From CAYNYF01 sp964401385 (GTDB lineage Bacteria > Planctomycetota > Phycisphaerae > SM23-33), in NCBI GenBank assembly GCA_964401385.1, contig CAYNYF010000015.1:1-58685 (forward strand): 58,685 bases of DNA, written 5' to 3'. Positions 24,371 through 32,237 of this stretch are shown here, piece after piece. The notes under the pieces are model-generated. The model saw only the letters and a program-made list of their open reading frames with translations. It was not told the origin of the DNA and did not search any database. Numbering within the stretch: the first letter of the stretch is position 1; the number at the start of each line of letters is the position of its first letter. A program made the position numbers and the translations under genes.

Positions 24371-25234
24371 TCAATCGAACTGCCCGGTGCGGATGAGTTC
24401 GCGGAAGGCCTTCAGCAGTCGGTTGGTCACCGGGCCGGGCTTGCCCGAGCCGATGGGGCGATCGTCGACCTTAGTCACGGCGATGACCTCGGCCGCCGTT
24501 CCGGTCAGGAAGCACTCATCTGCGGCGTAAAGCCGCTCGACGTTGATGCGATCTTCCTTCAGGGCGATGCCCAGCTCGCCGCAGAGATCCATGACCACCT
24601 TGCGGGTGATGCCGATGAGGATGCCGGCGGCCGGCGGGGGGGTCACGGTCGTGCCGCCCTCGACGATGAAAATGTTGTCGCCGGTGGCCTCGGCCACGTC
24701 GCCGTCAACGTTGAGCATCAGCGCCTCCGGCACGCCGGCGTCGACGGCCTCGATCTTGGCCATGATGTTATTCAGGTAGTTCAGGCTCTTGACCGACGGC
24801 GGCAGCATCGACGCCGCCGTCCGCCGGGTCTTGGCGACGATTACGGCCATGCCCTTTTGGTACATCTCCTCGGGATACAGCGCGACCTGATCGGCGATGA
24901 TGAAGACCGTGGGCTCGGAGCACTTGTCCGGGTCCAGGCCCAGCGTGCCCTCACCGCGGGCCACCACCAGGCGGATGTAGCCGTCGGAGACGCCATTGGC
25001 CTGCATGGTCTGGTAGATCGCCTGGAGGATCTCCCGGCTGCTGGTCGGGATCTTCAGTCGGATGGCCTCGGCCGAGGCGAACAACCGATCCAGGTGGGCC
25101 TTGCCCTGGAAGACCTTGCCGCCGTAGGCTCGGATGCCCTCAAAGGCCCCGTCCCCATAGAGCAGTCCGTGGGCGAAGACGGAAAGCTTCGCCTCCTCCT
25201 TTTCCACGAGCTTCCCGTTCATCCAGACTTTCAT
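24371..25234 (-). CDS. ilvE: branched-chain amino acid aminotransferase-like class IV enzyme
   Basis: 287 residues from the ATG at 25234 (MKVWMNGKLVEKEEAK). The class IV PLP aminotransferase fold is shown by GLLYGDGAFEGIRAY, the PLP lysine in PSVKSLNYLNNIMAK, the phosphate-binding EATGDNIFIV and GITRKVVMD, and the C-terminal FLTGTAAEVIAV. The pattern fits BCAT (IlvE), which transaminates Leu, Ile and Val. D-amino acid transaminase or aminodeoxychorismate lyase would be alternatives within the fold. It lies just 4 bases downstream of the ABC ATPase gene, with no pathway link to it. Confidence 0.87.
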   Translation of the reverse strand: MKVWMNGKLVEKEEAKLSVFAHGLLYGDGAFEGIRAYGGKVFQGKAHLDRLFASAEAIRLKIPTSSREILQAIYQTMQANGVSDGYIRLVVARGEGTLGLDPDKCSEPTVFIIADQVALYPEEMYQKGMAVIVAKTRRTAASMLPPSVKSLNYLNNIMAKIEAVDAGVPEALMLNVDGDVAEATGDNIFIVEGGTTVTPPPAAGILIGITRKVVMDLCGELGIALKEDRINVERLYAADECFLTGTAAEVIAVTKVDDRPIGSGKPGPVTNRLLKAFRELIRTGQFD

Positions 25235-25238
25235 CGGC

Positions 25239-26360
25239 TCATTCTCCCAGCGAGTCCCGCCCGGCCGCGACCAGCTTGCCGTCACGAAGGTGCAGCATGC
25301 GCGTGGCCATGTGGGCCACGGCCTGGTCGTGTGTGACCATGATGATGGTTTGTTCGGTTTCTTGGTTAAGCTGCTTGAGCAACTTCATGATCTGCCCGCC
25401 GGTCCTGGAATCGAGGTTGCCGGTGGGCTCGTCGGCGAGAAGGATTTTGGGGGAGTTCATCAGGGCCCGGGCGATGGCGACGCGCTGCTGCTCGCCGCCG
25501 GAGAGCTGCCGCGGGCGGTGCGTTACCCTGTCGGCCAGACCCAATTTCGCGAGGATTTCCCTCGCTCGCTGCCTCGCGGCCCGGCGCGAGCCGCACCAGC
25601 GCCACGCCCCGACGGACGTCATGGCCGGCAGCAGCGCGTTCTCGAGCACGTTCAGCTCCGGCAGCAGGTGGTAGAACTGCAAGACGAAACCGATCTCCTG
25701 GCAGCGGATGTGGTTGCGCTCGGCCGGGCGGAACGTGGCGGTGTCGGCCCCGTCCAGAACCACGGCACCGGCATCGGCCGTGTCCAGCAGGCCCAGCAGA
25801 TGCAGCAGCGTGCTCTTGCCGCTGCCGGAGGCCCCGAACACCGCGACGAACTCCCCCCGCCGGATCGACAGGCTCACTCCCCGCAGCACCCGCAGCCGCC
25901 GCCCGCCCAGGTTGTAGCTCTTGTGCAGGCCGTGGGCCTGGATGAGCGGCTCGTCCCGAGCGGCCTCGACGCGCGGCCCGGGGCGCGGGCCCAGCGCCGC
26001 CAAGACCAGAACCGGGACGAAGGCGACCACAAGTCCGGCCAGCAGCAGCAGGAGATCCAGGGCGACGTATATACCCAGGACTCCCGGCAGGAAGATCACG
26101 GCCGCGGCGATCACCCCGGCGATGCTGGCCGCCTGCGCCAGCGTCCAGAAGATCACGCAGCGGCGGTAACATCTGGCCAGGTAGGCCGCGCCCGCGAGGA
26201 ACGGCCCCGGCAGAATGGCCGGCAGCACCCAGCGCCACAACGGGCGCCGCCCCCGGCGGGCGAGCCCTCCGGCCACGTAGATCGCCAGGCCCCAGACGAT
26301 CAGCGCCGCCAGGGCGAACAGCGCCAGCATCAGCAGCAGCGTGGGGTTCACGTCACTCAT
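25239..26360 (-). CDS. LolD/MacB-type ABC ATPase with fused N-terminal membrane domain
   Basis: 373 residues. The first ~130 residues hold about four hydrophobic helices (LLLMLALFALAALIVWGLA and others), unlike ordinary soluble LolD. The C-terminal ~225 residues are a complete ABC ATPase: Walker A GASGSGKST, Q-loop region IGFVLQFYHLLPEL, signature LSGGEQQR, Walker B ILLADEP, H-loop MVTHDQ. It resembles the LolD/MacB/FtsE group. The start overlaps the stop of the upstream permease, so the two form a transporter. The extra membrane segment may anchor or scaffold the ATPase; that is inference. Confidence 0.88.
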   Translation of the reverse strand: MSDVNPTLLLMLALFALAALIVWGLAIYVAGGLARRGRRPLWRWVLPAILPGPFLAGAAYLARCYRRCVIFWTLAQAASIAGVIAAAVIFLPGVLGIYVALDLLLLLAGLVVAFVPVLVLAALGPRPGPRVEAARDEPLIQAHGLHKSYNLGGRRLRVLRGVSLSIRRGEFVAVFGASGSGKSTLLHLLGLLDTADAGAVVLDGADTATFRPAERNHIRCQEIGFVLQFYHLLPELNVLENALLPAMTSVGAWRWCGSRRAARQRAREILAKLGLADRVTHRPRQLSGGEQQRVAIARALMNSPKILLADEPTGNLDSRTGGQIMKLLKQLNQETEQTIIMVTHDQAVAHMATRMLHLRDGKLVAAGRDSLGE

Positions 26361-28545
26361 ATTTGATGGCCTCGGCCGGCTCCATCACGGAGGCCCGCAC
26401 GGCCGGGATCAGCGCCCCGACCAGCCCGGAGGCAATCGCCCAGACCGCGATCACCAGGGCCACGCCCGGGTCCACCTCGTTGGGAATCTTGTCGAACAGG
26501 AATACGTCCCGCTCCCACACGCGGAAGCCCGACCACCAAGCCAGCCAGTCCTCGATTTCGTTGATGTAGCGAACGAAGAAGTATCCGCCGGTCAGCCCCA
26601 GGATGCTGCCAGCCACCCCGGTGGCGGCGCCGTAGGCCAGGAACATTTGGGCGATTCCGGGAGCCGACCCGCCGACCGCCCGGACCACGCCGATGTCGCG
26701 GATTTTCTGCATCACGATCATGTAGAAGATGGCGAAGATCAGCAGCACGGAGACGAAGGAGATGATCCCGAACATGATCGTCACCAGCGTCCGCTGCTTC
26801 TGCACGGGCCCGATGAACTTCGACAGCCGTTCGCGCCAGGTGTGTATGATGATCGGCCAGCGCGCGTCGACCGCCTCGGGGTGGACCCGGTGGAACTTGC
26901 GCCAGGCGGCCTGGACGGCCTTTCGGGCGTCGATGAGCTTTCGCCCGGAAGCGAACGCATCCTTGACCTTGACGTGGATCTGCGAGCAGCGGGCGGGCGT
27001 CACCTTCCGCGGATCGTCGATGTCCCGCCGCTCGGTCATGTCCGTCAGCTCCTGGAGGGCCGCGAACGGAACGTACACCGTGGCGGAGTCGATCGAGTAG
27101 ACGTCCGTCTTGGCGTCGTCGGCGACGATGAAGCTGCGCACGTTCGGGGTGATGGTGGTGGAGAGGCCCTCCTGGCCGATCGGGGCGACCACCAGCGCCA
27201 CCTCCCAGCCGGGGCAGACCCGCCGCACGGACTCGGCCTTCGGGGTCCGAAAGCTCAACCCCGGAATCCCCAGCCCGAGGATCATGCGGCGGTCGCGACC
27301 GTGGTACAGGCCGTAGAGCCTCCCCCTGGCGCCCTGGATGTCGTCCTTGAGCCGGTCGATCTTCCCCTGGTCGCGCTGGTCGGCGGCCAGGCGAAGCTCC
27401 TTCAGCAGCTCCATTCGCATCTTCCGGATCGGAATCCCGGACGAGGAGTTATCCTCCAGCGCGTTCTTTACGAACTCGTCCAGGATGGCGATCTGCTCTT
27501 TCAACGCCTGAATCCTGCCGGCGTCGCTCTGGCCGGTGGGGCCGGCCTGCTCGGCGCGGAGCTGCCCGCGCAAGACCGTGAGCCGGCGCTGCCAGGGATG
27601 CAGCTCGCGGAGACTCCGCAGGCGGGCGACCATCGCGTTCAGATTGGCCTCCGCGCTTTCCAGGCGGTCCAGCAGGTCCCGGTCCTGGTCCTTGGCGGGT
27701 TTTGCCTCTTCCCTGGCGCGGATTTTGCGCACCTCTTTGAGGTGGCCGCTGGCCTGCTTGATGACCTCTTCCGGGGGCGGGTTGAAGGACGCGTCGGCCC
27801 AGCCCGGCTGAACGAACAGCCCGGCCTCGAAGTCCGTCACCGCCGCCCGCTCGGGCAGCCGGACGCCGTACACCTGGACGTCCTTGGTGAAGTCCTCCCC
27901 GACGCGAAGCAGGCTGTAGGCGAAAATGACGGGCGTGGCCGATTCGACCTGGTCCAGCCCCTCGCCCAGCCGGGCGTACACCGCCTGCAAGTGAACCGGG
28001 TCTGCCGGGTCCGTGAGCTCGGCGGCGGGCTTGCTGAGCTTGCCCGAAAGCCGCAGCCCGTATTTGAGTTCGTCCGTCTCCGGGTTCCTGCGGGCGGGGG
28101 AAATGACGAGCTGCCCGTGGACCTCGCCCAGGAGCCTGCCGCCTTTGTAGAGAAGTCCGCGGGCGGGATGGGTCACCGCCTTTTCGAAGTCCAGCTTTCC
28201 GGCGAGGGCCTCGGCGTGGTGCGGACGGCCGGCGGCCAGGAAGACCAGCGCGCTGTCGTCGCCGGCCGGCTTGACCTCGGTCAGGCGGAAATCCGCGTCG
28301 ACGCGGCACTCGCCGGTCAGCTCCGCGATGAACTCGTCGTATCGACCGATGGCCGAGAGGCTGGACGCCTCGACGATAATGTCTCCGAAAAGCCCCTTGG
28401 CCGCCCGCTCGACCTTGCTGAGAAAGCCGTCGTAAACGCTGACGACGATGAGCACCATGGCGACGCAGAGGGCCACCGCCGCGACCGCTATCAACGCCAG
28501 ATAGCGCCGCTGAAGGTATCGCAGGCAAAGGAAAAGCTTGTACAT
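26353..28545 (-). CDS. LolC/LolE-like FtsX-domain permease with long coiled-coil insert
   Basis: 730 residues, far longer than the ~400 of LolC/LolE. Helix 1 is at residues ~18-40. A long extracytoplasmic part follows, including a Glu/Lys/Arg/Leu-rich coiled-coil stretch at roughly 255-400 and then a MacB-like periplasmic region. The C-terminal ~150 residues are the FtsX domain with three helices and the conserved RDIGVVRAVGGSAPGIAQMFL. It pairs with the overlapping ATPase as a lipoprotein-release or mechanotransmission-type exporter. The large insert probably reaches into the periplasm. No LolA or LolB is seen nearby. Confidence 0.83.
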   Translation of the reverse strand: MYKLFLCLRYLQRRYLALIAVAAVALCVAMVLIVVSVYDGFLSKVERAAKGLFGDIIVEASSLSAIGRYDEFIAELTGECRVDADFRLTEVKPAGDDSALVFLAAGRPHHAEALAGKLDFEKAVTHPARGLLYKGGRLLGEVHGQLVISPARRNPETDELKYGLRLSGKLSKPAAELTDPADPVHLQAVYARLGEGLDQVESATPVIFAYSLLRVGEDFTKDVQVYGVRLPERAAVTDFEAGLFVQPGWADASFNPPPEEVIKQASGHLKEVRKIRAREEAKPAKDQDRDLLDRLESAEANLNAMVARLRSLRELHPWQRRLTVLRGQLRAEQAGPTGQSDAGRIQALKEQIAILDEFVKNALEDNSSSGIPIRKMRMELLKELRLAADQRDQGKIDRLKDDIQGARGRLYGLYHGRDRRMILGLGIPGLSFRTPKAESVRRVCPGWEVALVVAPIGQEGLSTTITPNVRSFIVADDAKTDVYSIDSATVYVPFAALQELTDMTERRDIDDPRKVTPARCSQIHVKVKDAFASGRKLIDARKAVQAAWRKFHRVHPEAVDARWPIIIHTWRERLSKFIGPVQKQRTLVTIMFGIISFVSVLLIFAIFYMIVMQKIRDIGVVRAVGGSAPGIAQMFLAYGAATGVAGSILGLTGGYFFVRYINEIEDWLAWWSGFRVWERDVFLFDKIPNEVDPGVALVIAVWAIASGLVGALIPAVRASVMEPAEAIKYE

Positions 28546-28550
28546 GGCTG

Positions 28551-28586
28551 ACCGGCTAATCGCTTAATCGGCTCATCGGTCGATCG
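28551..28586. repeat. degenerate AATCGGCT tandem repeat
   Basis: Repeats of CTAATCG, TTAATCGG and CTCATCGG between the permease start and the lysS stop. A short intergenic repeat; nothing else is visible in this gap. Confidence 0.4.
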
Positions 28587-28651
28587 AGCATCATCCTCAT
28601 CGCCCCGGGCCGCCCGCTTGCGCCAAGCCCGCCGGCGGCGGACCCGCCGGC

Positions 28652-30106
28652 TCACTCCTCCGCTCTGGCCTGGGGGCGGAGCATCGGGAACAGCATCACT
28701 TCCCGGATGGCGGTCCGGTTCGTCAGCAGCATGACGACGCGGTCCATTCCGATTCCCAGCCCGCCGGCCGGGGGCATGCCGTGCTGGAGGGCGGTGATGA
28801 AGTCCTCGTCCATCACGCGCATGGTTTCGCCGTCGGGCTCGCCGGCGAGTTGGCGAGCGAGGTTTTCCCGCTGAATGGCCGGGTCGTTCAGCTCCGTGTA
28901 GGCGTTGCCCAGCTCCATGCCGGCGACGTACGGCTCGAATCGCAGCGCCACGGACGCATCGTCCGCCTTGGGCCGCGTCAGCGGGCACAGGTCGGCCGGA
29001 TAGTCCATCACGAACGTCGGCTGGATCAGGTGCTTCTCCACCGTGGCTTCGAAGACGTCCTTGGCCACCACGGCGTCGGCCTTGTCGGCCTCCTCGATGC
29101 CGAGCTGGCGGGCCTTCTCGCGCACGGCCACCGGGTCGCGCATGGAAACGCCGGCGTGCTCGCCCAGCAGCTCCTCGTACGTCGCCCGCCGCCAGGGGCG
29201 GGAGTAGTCGATCTCCAGCTCGCCGTACGGAAGCCGGGCAGACCCGCCGATCTGCTCGGCCGCGGTGGCGATCAGTTCCTCGGTGATCTCCATCATCACT
29301 TCGTAGTCCGCGTACGCCTGGTACAGCTCCAGCAGGGTGTACTCGGGGTTGTGCTGCGTGCTCAGGCCTTCGTTGCGGAAGACGCGGCTGATCTCGAAGA
29401 CCTTGCGCATGCCGCCCACCAGCAGCCGTTTGAGGTACAGCTCCGGGGAGATGCGGAGGTACAGGTCGGTATCCAGGGCGTTGTGGTGGGTGATGAAGGG
29501 CAAGGCCGCAGCCCCGCCGTAGATCGGCTGCATCATCGGCGTCTCGACTTCCACGAAGCCGCGCTTCCGCAGCAGCGAACGGAAGTGCTCGATGATGGTG
29601 ATGCGCCTGCCGGCCACCTCCATGGCCTCCGGGTTGCTCATCAGGTCCAGGTACCGCCGGCGGAAGCGCGTCTCGACGTCCACCAGGCCGTGGAACTTCT
29701 CCGGCATCGGCAGCAGCGACTTGCACAGCAGCGTCAGCCGGTCGGCGAAGATGGTGATCTCGCCGGTCCGGGTCTTGGTCAGTTGCCCGGCCACGCCCAC
29801 GATGTCGCCCAGGTCCAGCAGCCGCGCCAGGGCCCATTGGGTCTCGTCCAGGGCGTTCTTGCGGAGGCAGATCTGCATGTCGCCGGTCTCGTCGCGGATG
29901 TGGCCGAAGGCGAGCTTTCCCATCGGGCGCATGAGGATGAGCCGCCCGGCCGCGTCCGCCCGCTGCGGATCGTCGCCCTCGCGGAAGCGGGCGAGGATGG
30001 AGGCGATGTCCTCGGCCGAGTCGTACCGCCCGCCGTAGGGGTCGATCCCGAGCTGGCGGATTTTCTCCAGCTTCTTCAACCTGTCTTGATGGACCTTTTC
30101 CAGCAT
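28652..30106 (-). CDS. lysS: lysyl-tRNA synthetase, class II
   Basis: 484 residues from the ATG at 30106 (MLEKVHQDRLKKLEKIRQLG), a little shorter than E. coli LysS (505). The OB-fold anticodon domain occupies ~50-150 (GKLAFGHIRDETGDMQICL). Class II motif 2 is FRNEGLSTQHNPEYT and motif 3 GLGIGMDRVVMLL. The ISPELYLKRLLVGG segment is characteristic of LysRS. It charges tRNA-Lys in the cytoplasm. Upstream lies a plausible sigma-70 promoter and, further up, a 52-bp repeat shared with the next gene's promoter region. Confidence 0.96.
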   Translation of the reverse strand: MLEKVHQDRLKKLEKIRQLGIDPYGGRYDSAEDIASILARFREGDDPQRADAAGRLILMRPMGKLAFGHIRDETGDMQICLRKNALDETQWALARLLDLGDIVGVAGQLTKTRTGEITIFADRLTLLCKSLLPMPEKFHGLVDVETRFRRRYLDLMSNPEAMEVAGRRITIIEHFRSLLRKRGFVEVETPMMQPIYGGAAALPFITHHNALDTDLYLRISPELYLKRLLVGGMRKVFEISRVFRNEGLSTQHNPEYTLLELYQAYADYEVMMEITEELIATAAEQIGGSARLPYGELEIDYSRPWRRATYEELLGEHAGVSMRDPVAVREKARQLGIEEADKADAVVAKDVFEATVEKHLIQPTFVMDYPADLCPLTRPKADDASVALRFEPYVAGMELGNAYTELNDPAIQRENLARQLAGEPDGETMRVMDEDFITALQHGMPPAGGLGIGMDRVVMLLTNRTAIREVMLFPMLRPQARAEE

Positions 30107-30133
30107 CGCTCCACCGCCGTAATCGAATTCCGG

Positions 30134-30162
30134 ATGATCGTCGAGGCACCAAGGCAAGTCAA
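30134..30162 (-). promoter_or_regulatory. putative sigma-70 promoter of lysS
   Basis: On the minus strand TTGACT (30162-30157) and GATCAT (30139-30134) are separated by 17 bases, ending 28 bases before the lysS ATG. The -10 is weak. Confidence 0.35.
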
Positions 30163-30201
30163 GGACTGTCGCGACGAATCCGCCGCCGGCGGCGGACGGC
30201 G

Positions 30202-30253
30202 CCACCGCTCCTTGCCAATAGGGATGCGCGCTGAGGCCACGCGAGCCCCGCCC
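30202..30253. repeat. 52-bp direct repeat, copy 1
   Basis: Matches 32064-32115 with 6 mismatches in 52 bases by my count, same orientation. Shared core CGCGAGCCCCGCCC. It lies 30 bases past the stop of the HAF-repeat gene and upstream of the lysS promoter. Confidence 0.82.
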
Positions 30254-30283
30254 CCGTCATCATCTCGTCTTGTGGCGAATGAG

Positions 30284-31879
30284 CTACTTCCGCCTGCGGC
30301 AGGTCGCCGCCAGCCCACCCAAGGCAAGCAGCGATAGCGCGGCCGGTTCGGGGATATGGGTTCGCGTAGCGAGTTCGAGATTGCCCAGGCCGAGTTCGGA
30401 CAGGCCAATTCCCCCGGCTGACGGAACGATTCGGATTGAGTCTGTCCCTTCGAACTCCGTGCCGTCGACGAGCGACCCGAACAGTGTCAGCTCAGTTCCA
30501 TCTGGGCCAATGTCCATGTCTTCGACGTCAAATTGAAGGACGAGGTCGAGGAAGGAATCGCCATTGACATCCAGGAACGATCCGACATTCCCGCTGTTGC
30601 CCCTTTCCCTGGGTCCGGCGCCTGCAAGCTCCAGCGTCGAAAGGTCGACCTGGCTTGTGTCGAACTCCTCGCTGCCGTGAACCGCCACCCGCAGCACACC
30701 CCGGCACCCGCGGTTGACGGGGTTAACCTCAGCGCCCGGCCGAACGTCGATGGTTGTCGTGATCGAGGGGGGCACCAGGACCACTCTCCAGGCTGCGGTC
30801 ACCCAGGTGGGATTGTAGCGGCCTGCCCCTACGATGACCCGCCCGTCGTCAGAAACAGAGGTGGCTGCCGAGAGATGCCAGTCGGACAGCTCCAATCCAT
30901 GCTCATTTGTGAGAACGTCCTTGAGGCTGCGCATCCCGTTGGCTGCGTCCCAGATGAACGCTTCGGTTATGCGCGATTCGGTGTGACTGCGTCCGACGAC
31001 GATCGACCCATCAGCCGAGACGTCCAAAGCGTCGCCATACACCGTCCCGCCGGGAAGGTCGCCAATGCTGACCATTCCATCGGACTCCGTCCAGATGAAT
31101 GCCTCCTCACCCAGGTCGCTGGTGCTACGTCCCACCACGATCGAGCCGTCCGGCGAACAGCCTTGGCCCCAACTATAGGGAGTGATCGGCGAGCCGCCCG
31201 GCAGACGCCCGAGGCGTTCGATTCCCCCGCCGGGAAGGTGCCAACGGACAGCCTCGCCGCTATGGCCCGATCTGCACTCGCCGGCCGCGATCGAGCCATC
31301 GTAGGAGACGGCATTGGCCCAACTATGGGGCAGCTCGCCCGGAATGGCCCCCAGGCCGACCATTCCTTCCGCCCGCGTCCGCCGGAAAGCTTGGGTGCCC
31401 AAAGGCGACGAGGAGTACCCCACGACCACAGAGCCGTCACCTGAGACAGCCTGGCCATAGCTCCACACCGGGCTTCCAGGCGAGTAAGGGCCAAGGGTGC
31501 CCAGGCCGATCATGCCATCTTCGGCCGTCCACAGGAACGCTTCGTGGCCCGTGGCGGATTCGCCGGAACCGACGACGGTCGAGCCGTCCGCGGAGACTCC
31601 ATGGGCCCCACTATTATCCTCGCGGCCGGGCAAGTCGCCCAGCCCCACCATGCCCTCAGAAGCAGTCCAGCGAAAGGCCTCATATCCCTGGGAAGTTCGC
31701 ATCCTGCCAACTACGACCGATCCGTCGGCTGAGACCCCGCCTGCGGAAGCGTAGGCGCCAGCAGAGAGGTCTCCCAGCACGTCGAAACTCGCCTGCCCGG
31801 CCGCAGATGAGATAGACACACTCAGCAGCAGGCCAGCCGCGCCACACGCGAGCAACCTGGTCAGAGCTTTGACATTCAT
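30284..31879 (-). CDS. HAF-repeat PEP-CTERM exported protein
   Basis: 531 residues from the ATG at 31879 (MNVKALTRLLACGAAG), with AAGGAG eight bases upstream. A signal peptide ends near SSAAGQA. Six HAF-type repeats follow (EAFRWTASEGMVGLGDLPG and variants ending in LGDLPG), spaced by VSADGSVVVGR segments, giving a beta-propeller-like surface protein. The C-terminus is a PEP-CTERM sorting signal: IPEPAALSLLALGG then a basic tail CRRRK. It would be processed by an exosortase, which is not in the window. The function is likely extracellular or surface-related; no enzymatic motif is seen. Confidence 0.85.
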   Translation of the reverse strand: MNVKALTRLLACGAAGLLLSVSISSAAGQASFDVLGDLSAGAYASAGGVSADGSVVVGRMRTSQGYEAFRWTASEGMVGLGDLPGREDNSGAHGVSADGSTVVGSGESATGHEAFLWTAEDGMIGLGTLGPYSPGSPVWSYGQAVSGDGSVVVGYSSSPLGTQAFRRTRAEGMVGLGAIPGELPHSWANAVSYDGSIAAGECRSGHSGEAVRWHLPGGGIERLGRLPGGSPITPYSWGQGCSPDGSIVVGRSTSDLGEEAFIWTESDGMVSIGDLPGGTVYGDALDVSADGSIVVGRSHTESRITEAFIWDAANGMRSLKDVLTNEHGLELSDWHLSAATSVSDDGRVIVGAGRYNPTWVTAAWRVVLVPPSITTTIDVRPGAEVNPVNRGCRGVLRVAVHGSEEFDTSQVDLSTLELAGAGPRERGNSGNVGSFLDVNGDSFLDLVLQFDVEDMDIGPDGTELTLFGSLVDGTEFEGTDSIRIVPSAGGIGLSELGLGNLELATRTHIPEPAALSLLALGGLAATCRRRK

Positions 31880-32023
31880 CGTGGTCACTCCTTTCCGGGC
31901 GGATACCCACGCGCACTCACCGCGCGTCCGGCTCCGCCATTCCGCGGCTACGTCAGAGAGACTACTGGTCGAGGCTTCCCCATGTGACGGGGTGTCCAGG
32001 ACCCTCCCGGAACATCCTACATC

Positions 32024-32052
32024 ATTATCCGGTCGTTTCAGTGTCGCGTCAA
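32024..32052 (-). promoter_or_regulatory. putative sigma-70 promoter of the HAF-repeat gene
   Basis: On the minus strand TTGACG (32052-32047) and GATAAT (32029-32024), each one base from consensus, are separated by 17 bases. The 5' leader would be about 140 bases. The 52-bp repeat copy 2 starts 11 bases upstream of the -35. Confidence 0.6.
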
Positions 32053-32063
32053 GCCCTGTCTCG

Positions 32064-32115
32064 GCACCACTCCTTGCCGATAGGGCTGAGCGCTGAGGGC
32101 ACGCGAGCCCCGCCC
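32064..32115. repeat. 52-bp direct repeat, copy 2
   Basis: Second copy of the repeat at 30202-30253. The HAF-repeat gene lies between the two copies. The remaining DNA from here to 32237 shows no gene. Confidence 0.82.
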
Positions 32116-32237
32116 GCCGGCGGCGTCTCGACCGCGGAACCCTTCAGCCAAAGCTTGTCTCCGCGCACCGCAGGTGCGAAGATTCTATCGGCGGAGCTTC
32201 ACGGCCGGCATGCCCCTTGGGAGACGGAAAGAGGCCC

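Noticed and set aside
26341..28551. A 736-codon open frame on the plus strand opposite the FtsX-domain permease.
   Set aside because: It is an antisense shadow of a GC-rich gene: no domain, His/Gln/Arg/Gly/Pro-biased composition, while the minus strand carries a clear permease. The same applies to other long antisense frames such as those opposite lysS, uvrC and the cyclase.
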